A model generated the notes under the pieces. The model was not told the DNA's origin. It ran no database searches and saw nothing but the letters and a program-made list of their open reading frames with translations. A program made the position numbers and the translations under genes. 64,000 bases of DNA from Lingula anatina (taxonomy: Eukaryota > Brachiopoda > Lingulata > Lingulida > Lingulidae): contig NW_019776065.1 of the NCBI RefSeq assembly GCF_001039355.2, positions 44,596 to 108,595 on the forward strand, written 5' to 3'. Positions 11,501 through 25,900 of this stretch are shown here, one piece after another; position 1 is the stretch's first letter, and each line of letters starts with the position of its first letter.

Positions 11501-14500
11501 GTAAGTGCTTTGAGTGCGCGCGCGTTTTGTGTGTATTAGTTAAGTTGTGCGTGTGTAAATGCATCAGTTGCGTGTGCGTGGAGTATTTGTAGTCCTCAGA
11601 AGTGCCTCAAATTTGATTTTAAGAAAGAGTAAATGAATAGAAGAAACAAAAGAGACGAATCTTAGTGTACATGTACTTAATTTGCGACATTTGGCATTTT
11701 TGCACGATTTTTGACAAAGTCGAGGTGGCTTTCTTCGTATGCTTTTTTCGGATTCAGAAATAAATTCTTTCCGTGTATTCTCCTTTAGATAAAATGCTGT
11801 CTTCAGCATTTTCCCAAAAAATTCACGTGAAAAACAAAACCCACTCTCTCACAGCCGCACCTCGTCTCCCAAGATAACGCACAATATTTCTATGGCAACA
11901 GCAGTTAATGCGTGGGTAGAAAGACCGCTCTAATCCCGTTGTTGGGGTATTAATACCGCTTTCCCTGGGTGCTAAAAACTAAACTCACCACTGTCAAATA
12001 TTTCCCTTATCGGAGCGAGCGTGCAGGTCCCTCTCTATCAATCGATAAAAACAAAGTATCAACTCAACCGCTTAGACGACTTGATGATGTTTTGATTCGA
12101 TTGTTGCTCTTCGGTCGTGACTTTTTGAGAACTTTCTCGATTTCATAAAAACAATTCGCAGTCCCCCGCAAATCAGCGCGTGCGATGAAGGATGAGATTT
12201 GGATAAGATAAAAGCGAATTAATGAGAAAACTATTGCGTAGTTGATAACGAAGATGGGCTTTGGGTGTTGTAATTGTCAAAGTTTCACTTTCTGCTGATG
12301 CCCAAGCGATAAGAAATAAAGTGATGTAATGGATATTTTATTCGCTTGTTTTTATTTGATTATGCAAGGCGTGGAGCAGCTTCCACTTGTGCAAATTCTT
12401 TACACGTGTTATTTGTCGTGACTTCATGATGCAAGATGACGCAGCACTTCAAAGCTGCTGCAGTGCTTTACCTTTACTGATAGTGTTTAATTACATTAGA
12501 GATACTGATAAAGTTTCTGAGGCAAATACTTTTGAAAACGCTTCATAAATTTTGCTTAATTTTATTTCATTGTAATTTTCGATTTATACTTTGTATGAAA
12601 TGAATTCAATGTTGATCAAATTCTACAAATTATAATATCTATTTTATAAGTTTTTTCCTTTTATTACCATATGCTTTTCCCGATCATTAACTCTAACATT
12701 TTTGACAGCAATAATCCACACATGCATTTGCACATTTATTTACGATACCTTGCAAAAAGAATGAAATTGAAAATATATATCCTTTGCAACATTAAGATCA
12801 AAATGTCATTAGCAGAATAAATAAATGCATAAAGTAAATAAATAAACAGATAGATAAATAAATAAATAATTTTTAGGAAATAATGCTTGAAATACTATTT
12901 TAAAACAACTGTACTCGCAAACGAGCAGTTTAATTGCATAAGGAGTCAGTAGATGTATTTATTTATTTTGTCTATATACCAATGTGTTTATTATCTGTTT
13001 ATAAACGCAAAAGGTTAAAATGGTCAGGCCTTAAAATCACCTCGAACTTCCTGCGTTGCTGGATTGCGGTATGATCACGTTCCGTTCACACCAAAACAGA
13101 TCGGGTTCGATAGCGTTCAAAACTTAGCCTCAGTAGTCGTAAATAAACCGGCCAGTTGTAAGCCAAGCAAAATCACACCTGCACACAGTTCTGTTTCGTC
13201 ACTAAGTTGACCCACCGGTGGGCTGGCGACCACGTGGCTAACACATTGCTGATGACGTAAGACAGCGACCGCGACGAAAGTCGGGTGTATTTTTTTAGGT
13301 GTGAACGCACATTGGGATAATGTTAAAGCAGCTTGCGTCTTAATCTTTACGTGCACTCGACAATGGTATCTCCGCCTATCAAGGGTCCGCAATCCGTGTA
13401 CGCTAAGATACGCAACAATCTAGAGTACGTGTGATACATGCTCCTTGGTACGCGGTTGGGGACGGGAAAGGGTTCAATCTAAATCTGAGCAAAAAATGCT
13501 ATTAAAGACTCGAGGTTGTTTTTTCTTTTAAGTACATATTTTGTTTACCCCATATCGTTCGATAAATTTTGAAATCATGTAGATTTAAACCTAGCTGCGT
13601 TGAAACATAAATCCGTGATATGAAATATAAAGAAAACTGTTGTGTGCAAAATCGTAAGCCTAGGATTTGAAGACTCTCGATATTTGATACTTTAAATATT
13701 TGTCAATATGCTGATGGTATAAATTGTAAGGCAAGTGCTTGTTGTTGCGTCACCGTGTTTTTTACGGGTTGTCAAGCCCCGTGGTTGTTCCCCGTGATAA
13801 CTCTGTCTAGATGTACCCTTAATTCCAGCCGCAGCTAAAAATACACAAGTATTCAGGCTTCATCCCTTATCAATACTTCTTCGGCAGCCTTGTATTTCAT
13901 TTTGGTCTGAAGTAAATACACGTAATAATGCAAGTTGTTTTTTTACTTTTGCAATCTCTTCAATTATGCCCTGAAGATGTATGTCCTCCCACACCGCTAA
14001 ACCTTCAAGAAAATCTTTGCAGTCAAGATATAAATGTCCCCATCAATAATTATAAAGAAAACAAACAGCTAAAAATGTCCACGTCCCTTTTAAAGCGTGT
14101 CTCCGGGAACCGGCAAAATTGTTTATTTAAGTCACGATTTGTCATGGCTTTAAATTGACTTTTATCGCATGTTTTCAAGATAACTGCGTAGAACCTTTCA
14201 ACGGCGTTCAAACATTGGAAGATGTATGCAAACGAGTGTTGTGTTCTTGTTAAGATAGAAAGCTTTAAGTTAGCGATAACTGCGATTAAGACACATTAAA
14301 GGGTCAAAAGCACGTGGCCTAAGGGAAATGAAAGGATAATCTGGTTATGAGCGTAGAAATGCGGTCTGCGTTCATTTTATTAATACTTTGGTTTTTCGAA
14401 ACAAGTAAAAAAGGTTAGAACGAACAAAATAGAGCTTGCGAGGTTTTTAACAGTTTTAAAACGGTCTTTGTTCTCTGTTGCATTTCTTTTTCTTTTGGAA

Positions 14501-15514
14501 GAAAGCGAATTAAAAAAAGAGTCATTAAGCATTAAATAAAGTGATCGTTATCAAATTACCATCATTACATTCAAGTCATCTCCTGTATGTTTCTGAGAAA
14601 ATATTACTTTAAAAATCCAAAAGTAAACATTTAGTAGGTTCTGCATGTAAAAGCCCGTCCCTGTGTTCTGACAGGAGATTGGGTGTGGCCTTATACATTT
14701 GGACGCTCTTTATAGGAAAAAAGAAGACACGCAATTATAACAATTAGTGTCTAATATCTAGCCAACAAAACGATTTTATCAGTAGGTTCGGAGATGTCAT
14801 TTATGATGATCACTTTAATAATTCAGTTGAAAAATCTCAATGCTGACAATCCTATTCAACCAAATACCAAAATAGACACATTTTTGTAGGCGAGGCCACT
14901 ATTTATCCCAATCCCACGGAAAAATGAGCGAAAATAGGGGGATTAATTCGCTTCCTTTGTAAGAAGATTCATTAAAACAGGATCAAATAGAACTTTGACG
15001 GATTAAGAATTTTTGTGCGAAAGTCACGTCGTTGTTTGACAACTCATTAGTCTTGACTGAAGCATGCCCCGAGGTCAATGCTTATCTGAAAGGGGATTGG
15101 AGATTAATTCACCCATACTTGAGTTGAATTAGCGAATCCAAGGACGACGCACGAGTTGTTCCGTTGCCATGATTCTAATGACGTCACGAAAGTGTTAGTT
15201 GAAAAAAGACACTGGGCTTAATCTGGTTTTCTGAAATAAATCAGTGCTTCTTACACCCCTTTTTGTTTGATCAAAATTATTTGTTGCTATTTTAAATGTA
15301 CAACAGGTGTCGTCCCTTGAAGCTAAATCACCTGTAGTCACGGACAGCTTTGATAGTATAATTTAATTATAGCAATTATACAATTACTAACATTTTTACA
15401 ACAACTACATGTACAGTACCTAAAATGTGTAGTGTTTTTTTATAAACATCGATTTGTCTAAAATGAAAGGTAAATTTGCAGTTATCTGTAATGAGCACTG
15501 TATTGGAATGAATA

Positions 15515-15546
<32 letters not shown>

Positions 15547-15631
15547 AGCAAATAAAATACACGATGGATGAACGAATAGATACAACTATACAAAGATGAG
15601 CAAGTAAAGGTAGACATTTGAACACACACTT

Positions 15632-15680
<49 letters not shown>

Positions 15681-16393
15681 AGTAGATAAAATAGAAACAC
15701 CTCGTCATTTTATTATTTTTTTATTTCCACAGATGTATGCCCAGAGCCCCGTGCCCCAGGAAACGCCACGGTGAAATGCGAGGACTCCTGGGACGGGATG
15801 GAGAAGTAAGTGCGCGTATCCACTAAACTACTGAGACAAACTGCAAAAATATACTTTATGAAGACTAACTGGTGTTTGCTCTTTCTTCAAAAAGTTAATT
15901 GGAAAGAATGATTGCTATTTCGCCGACATATCATCATTTCAGAGTTGTTGTGACATTCCCCCTCAACCCCCCCCCCCCCCACACACAAAAAAAGTGATAA
16001 TAAGAGAGAGAATCAAGGGGGAAACGTTAATGAAAAAAAAAAAACAGACAAATGTCATGCATGTCACTTAAAAAACTTTAAAAAATCTTAATGTCTTATT
16101 CTAGGGTCTGCACCGCCACCTGTCGGCCAAACTACATCTTCCCCTCCGGAGCCAAGGAGGAGACCCAGAGATGTGATCTCGGCTGGGGGTCGTGGTCAGG
16201 GGGTACCGGCACCTTCCAGGACTGCAAACGTACGTGGAATAATGACGAACTATTATAATTAAAAAAAAAAAAGAATCTACTTAATTTTTGCCCGCATAAA
16301 ACACGTTCTCGCAAACAGGGCTGTAAATTGCGGTCAACCTGAGCTGAACTGAATTATTTTGAAATCGGAAGCAAACGGATTTATTTACTTTCC

Positions 16394-16438
<45 letters not shown>

Positions 16439-17978
16439 GCGTTTGTTCTATATATATATATATATGAATGCCTTAACATGAGCATTAGTACAAAATTTTG
16501 CCCCAGATCCATGTGGTCACTCTTGCAGAAGCATTTTGTACAGTTTCCGTGTATCTAGAAAAGTCTCCTGTTCTCTTTCTAGCTATTTGCAATCCGTCCT
16601 GTATGAATGGTGGTGCCTGCATCCTTCCGTTCACGTGCCGTTGCCAGGCAGGTTACCGTGGTAGCCGCTGTCAGTATGGTGAGTATATTAATAAAAACAA
16701 CAACAAAATAATAGCTATAAAATGGATAAGTGGATAATAAAAAAAGTACATTAAAAAAAAAACTCACAGAAATAAAGAATTGATATACGTTTATTGTAAA
16801 TGAGGAAGAAAGTCACAACTTTTAGATAAATAGACAACTTGTAAATAGGTATGAACTACTTATTGTTTAATTTTTTTTTTAGAAGTGCAAAAAAAAAAAA
16901 AAAAAAAAGAGAATAATTGAATAAATAAATTTGTGGAAAGAGATTTATATTCAAAACATTTATAATTCCCGTTTTCAGCTGTGTCCAACTGTGTGAGGCC
17001 CGCCGCTCCACAGAACGGACAAATCCAGTGTGCCGACGGTGTGACCGACACCAGGTGTCAGGTCAAGTGCCTCCCTGGCTACAAATTTGAGGGCCCCGTA
17101 GAGTCTGAGTACGTGTGTCGCCCAGACGGCGTGTGGACCACAGGAAGCACCATCCCCAACTGCATATTGGGTAAAATTTATATATTTATATATTTTTTAT
17201 AAGTGTCAAATTTATTATATCTTCAAAAGAAAAAAAATCTTCTTTTCAAAAACATATTATGCTCGATATTGTCAGATAAGTTGGCATTTTTTTATTTGTT
17301 TTAATAAGAGGTGTATGAGCAAAAAGAAAAAAAAAAGAGAAAACTGGAAATGCATGTACAAGAACGTTCGTCCGTCTCTATCATTACTTTGCGCTGTATT
17401 GCGCTGTATTGCGCAATTCAGCCACACCGTACGTCTCAAGTGTCCTTAAAGCGCGCGGCTGAGGATTCTACAAGTTCGCTGACGCACTGTACCCGACTCG
17501 GAATGTCATGATCCGAAGCTTCAAAGCGTGTTTAGAACACAGAATGTGTACCGGTATATTCAAAGAACACATGGTCGCATTGTGTATTAATGTACCCTTT
17601 GGTCAACAAAAGTAACATTATATTTCAAAACTGCACATTTTGACTCACATCGTAATTTTGCGCGCGTTAGTTGTAATAGATAGCGGGAAGGACGAAGGTA
17701 ACATAACTTGCTTATGTTTTCGTTTAACTTTGATACGAAGACGAGTTCTAAGCCGGTTCATAAGTGACACTTAACAAATTAGTATGAATGAATAAATTTG
17801 TGGAAAGTGATTAATATTCAAAACATTTATAATTTCCGTTTTCTGTAAAAAATGATTTGGTCAAAGTAAAACAAGGTTCATACCCGACCATTTTGCTAGT
17901 ATGTACACGTACTGTAGTGATGGATTGCACCTGTGTATCGGTTTCACTTTCAGATTTAAACATTTACACGCACACACG

Positions 17979-18034
<56 letters not shown>

Positions 18035-21000
18035 GCCAGTAACACTGCAGTCGAAATCCAAAACAAGAGCCCACAGGCCATTCTGTTAATATACAGTTTA
18101 CAGTCTATTCAAATGTTTTGTAACAAAGCTGAACTAGAGTGAATCCTTATTTGATTTTGGACTGCTTTTAACAGAAAAAAATTGACAAAAATATTTTACT
18201 CTTATTTTAGATAACAAGTGCGTCCCCCTTCAGAAGCCGAGGAATGGAGACATTCAGTGCACAGTGGAGACCCATGAGACACATTGTTACCCCACCTGTA
18301 ATGCAGGGTACAGGTAAGACTCTAATAGTCCATTGTGCCTGGAAATTCATGCATTTACACTAGCTCCTAATAACAGTTTTGGTATCTATGCTGCGTTAAT
18401 CCATGAAAGCAAGTTAGGGCCTCAAACAGTGTGTAATGAGAATCAGTTGCTGCACAAATTTTTTATCTTACCTTTCATCTCCTCAACGGAGGCGTCTGAA
18501 GGTTCATTGGTCTGCAAAATGGTAACATTTTCATCGTTTTTTTAATCAAAGGTTCACTGGTCTGAAGGTTCTATATATAACATTTGGACCAATGAACCTT
18601 CCGACTATTGAACCTTCTGAATATTGCTATGGCCCCTCCTCAACTCTCACATACAGCAGTACTGTTGATGTTTTTTTGTGTCTGTTCTGCTAATAGTGAC
18701 TATAATAATAGGACTATAAAATGTATACAGTCCTGAGTTCTTGAGTTGGAATAATATATAGCCAACAATCAGTAAGATGCACTTGTTCTCTATATGATAT
18801 ACTAGCATGATTAATTAGCCACTTGTCTGTTTCAATTTTCATACACTCCAACTTAAAATTTAAAATTCTGTACATTGATTTTATTTTCTCAGATTTGAAT
18901 CTCCAACCAACAACATGTACACCTGCAAAAACTCTGAGGGTGTGTGGACTCCAAACAAGGTGCCCGACTGTATTCCAAGTGAGTAGAAAAATTAAGACAA
19001 TTTGGAAATAACAATAAAAAGTAAATAATTAAATGAATAGGTATAAACAGACTGGCATGGTTATAGGTGACATCAGAAAGTAGATTCCATTAAAACACAT
19101 ATAAAATTATTTAAAAAAATGGAAATGAATAATGAATAATGAATATTTTGTAAAGTGCAGTGCATAATGGGGTAGTCAACACTGTTGACAGAAATATAAT
19201 TTTGAAAACAAGCTGCTATAACCAAATTCTGTCTTTCATACTCTTTTACATTCAAACACAAATATTTCACTTTTTTCAGAGGTGAATGTGATCAACACAA
19301 AGCCAGCCATAACTAATCCTCTCGTGCCAACAGGGAGCAAAAGTAAGTCAATATTCAAAAATAGGGTGTACAGATATTATAGACAAATTTAATTTAATTT
19401 AATTTAATTTAGTTAAATTTAGCAGTATACTAGTAAAAAGGGTAAAGACACAATGCATGGCAGACCTTTATACGACAAAAGGGATTTTTTTTGACATTTC
19501 ATTCCATTTCTTTGAAATTTCAGCAATTGTACTGTTGAATTATCACCAAGTTTTTACCATAGTGACATTAATGGCATCAGCTCTATTTTATTTGATTTTT
19601 TTGTCATTTTAGTCCGAACTCCCTCCACTGAAGCCTGGTGTGCCGCATGGAGCCAACACCACTACCGCACCTTTGACGGCAAGGTTTACCAGTTTGAAGG
19701 ACGCTGCACGTATGTGCTTGCAAAAGACTGCGTAGCAGACACCTTTGCCATCCACGTCATCAATGACCGCTCCTGCGCCCCGCATGCGCCGTGCAAGCGC
19801 CAAGTTGAAATCTATTTCAGTGACGATAGTGCTCTCACTTTGAGATCAACACCAGAGGGCCCCAAGGTGTTCATGAAGAATGACGCGCATTCTCCACGTG
19901 TTGAGGTTGCAATCCCAAGCACCCTGAACAACATCGTTTTCGAGCGCGTTGCACAGTTCATTCACCTTCGCACTGATCTTGGCTTCAAGCTGAAGTGGGA
20001 CGGAAAAGAGTACATCGCTGTTGAGGTCGGCCTTGAGCTGAAGAACAAGACCTGCGGTCTCTGTGGTCGCTATGACGACATCCCAGGAAATGATTTCGAG
20101 ACCTTGGACAAGAGAGTGATCACACACGATGTGCATGCATTTGCAAGAAGCTGGAAGATGATTGGTTTGACAGGAGGTACTAGAAAAAAGCGTACTGAGA
20201 ATTTACACATCATATTCCTTGACCTGCAAATTAAAAATAATATTAAAATTTTTGGTCATGGAATTAAGTGTGTGTGTAATTAAGGAAAATAGATTTAGTT
20301 ACATTCCCTACATGTATAAAAATCAAACATGAAGCAAGTTGATGACACTTTGTTTCTTTAAAATTCAATTATCAAAAACTTTAAGACTTAATGTTCGCCT
20401 ATTTTTTATCAAAAAGTAGACAAGCAGGTAAAAACAAGATAATATGTCTATTATCAATTCATTCCAGACACCTGCCAAGACAGGACCAAGTCTGCCGGTG
20501 CCTGTAGCGCCGCCTCTGGAGCAAGTAGCCAACTCTCCACTGCTGCTGACATTGAATGCAAGAAGCTGCTGAGACCACAGTATGCTGCTTGTGCTCAGGT
20601 AAAAAAAGAAATTTACTTAGTCTCAGATTATTCAGCGTAGTAGAAGAATTCATACTAAGTCTTTTAATTTTCTAATAAAAACTTGGAATTTCACTTCTTT
20701 TTTTGTTTGATCAAAGCATTGAGAAGTACTAGTATGCTTGTATGTGATTTCATAAACAAATTCATAACCAATCTAAAATGTAAAGGAACACTGTTTATGA
20801 CCCTACATAGCACCAAAACTAAAATTCTATTGTTTGAAGTGTCCAATCTGAAATGTTTACAAGTAAGAACACTGGTTATGGCCTTTTGTGAATTACCCTT
20901 TTACTATAAGAACCATTTAGCTACATTTTCCATGTAAATTGTTTTATTTTCTGTACCACTCTGCTCAAAATTTAGTCATGTCTTCTTTTCAGGTTGTTGA

Positions 21001-22945
21001 TGTGCAAAAATACATTGATGCTTGCCGTACTGACTACTGCGAGTGCAATGGCACAGCACGTTCTGACTGCACATGCAACACGTTTGCTGCTTTCTTCCGT
21101 GCCTGCCAGCGCGAAGGTGTGACCATGAGCTGGAGAGACGCACTTGGATGCTGTAAGTAAAATTATTGATTTTTATGATTTTTTTCTACGACATTTAGCA
21201 GAAGTTACACTGTTTTGTAATCAGAATTTTTAAAATCAGTCAGCGCAGTTTCATGTAATGTACAGAGCAAAATTTGCTCAATGGTAAGATGTGTGAAAAT
21301 GATCCATTGTCCATTGCTTGAATATTTTATTTCAAAATGGTTAAAAAAAACAATAAATAAGGTACAAATAAATACCCAAAATTATTTTGAAAAATTTCAA
21401 TTAAAATTCAGCCGTGTCCTGTCCAAACGGCATGACCTACAACGAGTGTGGAAGCACCTGCCCAAAGACCTGTGGTCAGTCTGATTACAACTGCATCAAT
21501 GACCAGTGTGTGGATGGCTGCCATTGTCCAGATGGCACTGCCCTGTCTGGCCAGACCTGCGTCCGTGTCGAGGACTGCCCATGTGAGCACCGCGGAAAGA
21601 AGTACTCTGCTGGGGAGACTGTCAAGATCAGAGATTGTGAGGAATGGTGAGTTACGATTTGTTTTTGAAAAAAATCAAACTTTGAAGATGAGTAATCCAT
21701 TTAATTTCAGAGAAGTATTTAAAAACTAAAAAAAAAAAAATTCTGTAGAAATTTTTTAGTCTTTCATGTATAATTTGCTGGATGCAGCATAATGTTTTTG
21801 CCATACAAGTTACTAAGTAGGTATAGAAAGGAATCCCAAAATCTAAGATAAAATAATGAAATTAAATTATTATGAAGCTATTATTGCATCCAGTCACTGA
21901 ATAATCATAAACTGTATTTTGTAGATTTTATAGATTATAGTCTAATGTCATCTAATTGTGTTTGTGCCAGGCAGTTTTAGCATTTTTATCAGTAACTGCT
22001 GAAGCTTAAGTTGCAACTTATATTTTAATAATAAAAAAAAAATTAATATTAATTAAGTCCCTTGTAGACGGTATTTATTTATGTATTTTTTCATTAATTC
22101 TAGCACTTGTAAGAAGGGTATCTGGGATCCACAGACCTGCAAACAAGTTCCTTGCGACGCTGTCTGTTATGTCACTGGTGATCCGCACTACAAGACCTTT
22201 GACGGTACACGCTACGCCTTCATGGGCGCATGCTCTTACTACCTGATGTACGACACCAACTACAAGATCATTGCGGAGAATGTTGAGTGTGGGCGTGAGA
22301 ACGCTGCATGCACCAAGGCTGTTACCATCAAGGTGAGATATATACTAATTTTCCCTGATACTGTCTGTTCTAAGTTCACTTTGATGTCGCAAATACAAAT
22401 GATCATTATGATTATTACTTAAAATTTAAAGATGCCCCACTTATTCTTCTTTTTTTACTTTTACGAGGCTTAATTATCATTTTGATAAACATAAAACATA
22501 AAAATATACTCTCTTAGACAAAGCCAACAATACATAATTAATATAAAAACATTGTTATAAAATTGAGGAAAATTTAGTTATGTATTTTATTTAATTTTAT
22601 TTAATTTGATGACATTTATGTTTAGATCGGAGACACCACCATTGAGATGAAGAAGAACCGTGTCCTGTTTGTGAATGGACAGGAAATCAAGGATCTCCCC
22701 CACAAAGCAGCAGGTGCCTACATCTACATGGCTTCCTCCATCTTCATCAAGGTGAGGGCTGAGATGGGAAATTAATAAGTGCTATCTTTTTTGAGTTACA
22801 GGGGTTATGAACTATTATTGATTTTGTAAAATAGATATTTTTCAATTAGTGTTTTATCTTCATATGAAAATAAGTATCCAGAGTGAAGGCAAATTTGAAA
22901 GTTAACCAATTGATACTTGATAAATTGTTATTATTATTATAATAT

Positions 22946-22991
<46 letters not shown>

Positions 22992-25900
22992 TGCAAATGA
23001 GATGCAAATGGTCCAAAATTCAGTTTCAGATACACTGAAATACTAGATAAACTTGATATCTTTTCAAAAGTTAGCAAGATATTAAATTTTCTCATTCACC
23101 ATCTTATCCCAGGTTGAACTCAGCAATGGTCTGAAGATCATGTGGGACGGACAATCCCGCGTCTACGTCTTCGCACCAAAGGACAAATTCCACGGAAAGA
23201 CCAAGGGTCTCTGCGGCACTCTCACCAACAACCAGAACGATGACTACTTGACACTAGAGGGCGCTCCAGAGACTAATGTCAATGGATTTGGTAACAACTG
23301 GCGTGTGTATGATACTTGCACTGAAGTACCTACAGATCGCCCCAATCCTCACCCATGTGATCTGTTCTCACAGCGTAAACCAACGGCTCACGAGGAGTGT
23401 GGTGTGTTGAAGAGTGACATCTTCAAGGGTGAGTGTTAATTTAAAAGCTTCAAATTATTGGAAAATGTATAAAGTTATTTTGATATTGACAGTTCTTCAA
23501 GGGTAGGTGCTGCATTTTAAATTATTAAGCTCAACAAATCACCAGTTATATCATCAGCTTCTTCAAGTCATAGCATTTCTAGAAAAGATGTGAAATGATA
23601 TGAAACGAAAGATGTTTATTTGATGTTGTAGGTTTATAAATATTTGCATGTTTAAAGAAGTTTTAATGATACTGATGTTATAAAATTAAAAGATAAATAT
23701 GCCAAGCTCAAAGTCAATTTTAAAAACCTTTTTGGCATTCCCATACACAAAGAGAAGTGATTTCTGAATTCATGCAAAATATGAAAATAACAACAACACC
23801 AATATTTGCAACTTAAATATCAATAAAAAAATCAATAAAAAATTAACTGACATTTTATTTCTCCCCAGCCTGTCATGATGTCGTTGATGTGGAACCATTC
23901 TACAAGGACTGTTTGTACGACGTGTGCGACTGCGCCTCCAATCTGCGCGACTGCGTGTGCCCCACCATGGGCTCATACGCTGATGAGTGCACAGCCAAGG
24001 GAGTACAGGTCCACTGGAGAAACCAGGTCCAACTGTGTGGTAAGTTGAATTAACACTATGATACAGTATAATACAATACAATACAATTCAGGTCAATACA
24101 ATGCAATACAATACAATCATGTATTTGTATATTCAGTTGTTATTCTCTCTCATAAAGGAGTTGTGAACATTTATTCATTTTCCCTATATCTATGTTTTAT
24201 TTGCAAAAAGTGACCTTTTAAATATATAGCATTTAATTCATTTAATTAAGGAAAAACTATTGTGATTTTATATTAGTTTGTGGACATCTGTCTGATATTT
24301 TGATAAAAGAAGAAGTCCTTATTATGGGATGTTCTGTAGACAACTCATTTGACACGAGGCTTTTTTACAGTGTGAAAATATTGTTTGCTTTAGCTGAGGT
24401 ATGATTAATGCACATTGTTCATTGGATGAAATTACAGCCAATCTAAACATTCATTTTATTCCAACCCGTAGCACTCCAGTGCCCAGGTGGTCAGGTCTAC
24501 CAGGCATGCAGCAGTTCGTGCAAACGCTCTTGCCGTGACATCGCCATGAACCCCACATGCCAGGACACATGCGTTGAGGGTTGCAACTGCCCTAACGGCA
24601 TGACCTTGAACTCCAATGGAGAGTGCGTGAAGGAGGAGCAGTGTCCTTGCATCTTTGATGGCAGGGAGTATGCTAGTGGCTACACCACCATGAAGGAGAA
24701 CGAGATCTGGTGAGTGCGGGATTCTGAAGATATCAAGACAGCAGCAATTGGCTTTTATATCTGAGATTGGATGATATTGTAAAAATTGACTATTGAAATA
24801 ATGAAAATCTAATAAGACAAGTCAAAATTTTAAAAATTAAAAAAAAAAAACCCTGCCATTTTTTTGTTATATCAATTAAGAGAGAAGATGATTCTGATTG
24901 CAAATATTGTGGTTTGGTGTATCAGGGAAAATTTAAAGATTTTAAAATTTCAAATATGAAAAATAGAATATACCAATGTGGTTAATGATTGCAGATAATC
25001 TTGGTTAGAAAAGAACACACGCTTAATTCCAATACAACTCCATTTCAGTGAATGTAAGGGAGCCAAGTGGGAGTGCTACCCAGTACCCCCCAAGAAGCCC
25101 ACACCTCAGGGCAAGACACCCCAGGATGATGTGGCCAAGATCCCCACCAAGAAACCACTCCGACCTCTCTGTCCCACCAACATGGTGTACACCAGCTGTG
25201 TGTCCAGCTGCCCAAAGACTTGCTCCAACATGCACAGCCCACCAGGCTGCACAACGGTGAACTGTAACCCAGGATGCATGTGCGAGCCAGGTTACGTGCT
25301 CGATGGAAAGACGTGCGTGAAAGAGACAGAATGCCCATGCCACCATGGTGGAAAGAGCTACTATGAGGGAGATACTATCAAACTTGAGTGCAATGAATGG
25401 TGCGTATTTGATTTCGTCATGTTCTTCAAATACTATCCTCATTTGTTTGGTTTAGATTCAGTGCCATATGAAGCATTAAGTTAATCTATAGATAAATTTA
25501 TGTGTGACTTTTAAGTCTTAGAGATAAAATAGCATTGTGTCTTGCATAAATAATTCATTTTTTTGCAGTATTTTTTAACAATTATTGATATGTATATTGA
25601 ATTGTATTCATAAAGGGTAAAACTTAATTTATTAATTTTTTTCTTAAAATTTTTCCAGCGTCTGCCGTTCAAGACACTGGGCCTGTGACACCAAGCAGTG
25701 CCCTGGTCTGTGTTCCGCCTTTGGTGACAGCCATTACAAGACATTTGACGGCAAGATGTTCGAGTTCCAGGGCAACTGTGACTACACCCTGGCCAAGAGC
25801 GCCACCTCAAACCCCCACAAGTTCCAGATCACCACTGAGAACATCCCCTGCGGCACCAGTGGTGTCACCTGCACCAAAGCCATTGAGTTCTCCATTGGAG

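Noticed and set aside
13117-13392. 91-codon reverse frame in intron 3
   Set aside because: No family resemblance, and it sits alone in an intron of a well-supported gene on the other strand.
15376-15700. Three overlapping reverse frames rich in Ser, Leu and Phe at the end of intron 3
   Set aside because: They arise from the (GA)n and (GAAA)n tracts and have no other support.
17985-18061. Open frames of Thr-His or Cys-Val repeats in intron 7
   Set aside because: Translation of a CA/TG microsatellite.
25049-25140. Furin site between D2 and D' as in von Willebrand factor
   Set aside because: The linker has K-K-P and K-K-P-L-R but no R-x-K/R-R, so I do not claim cleavage there.
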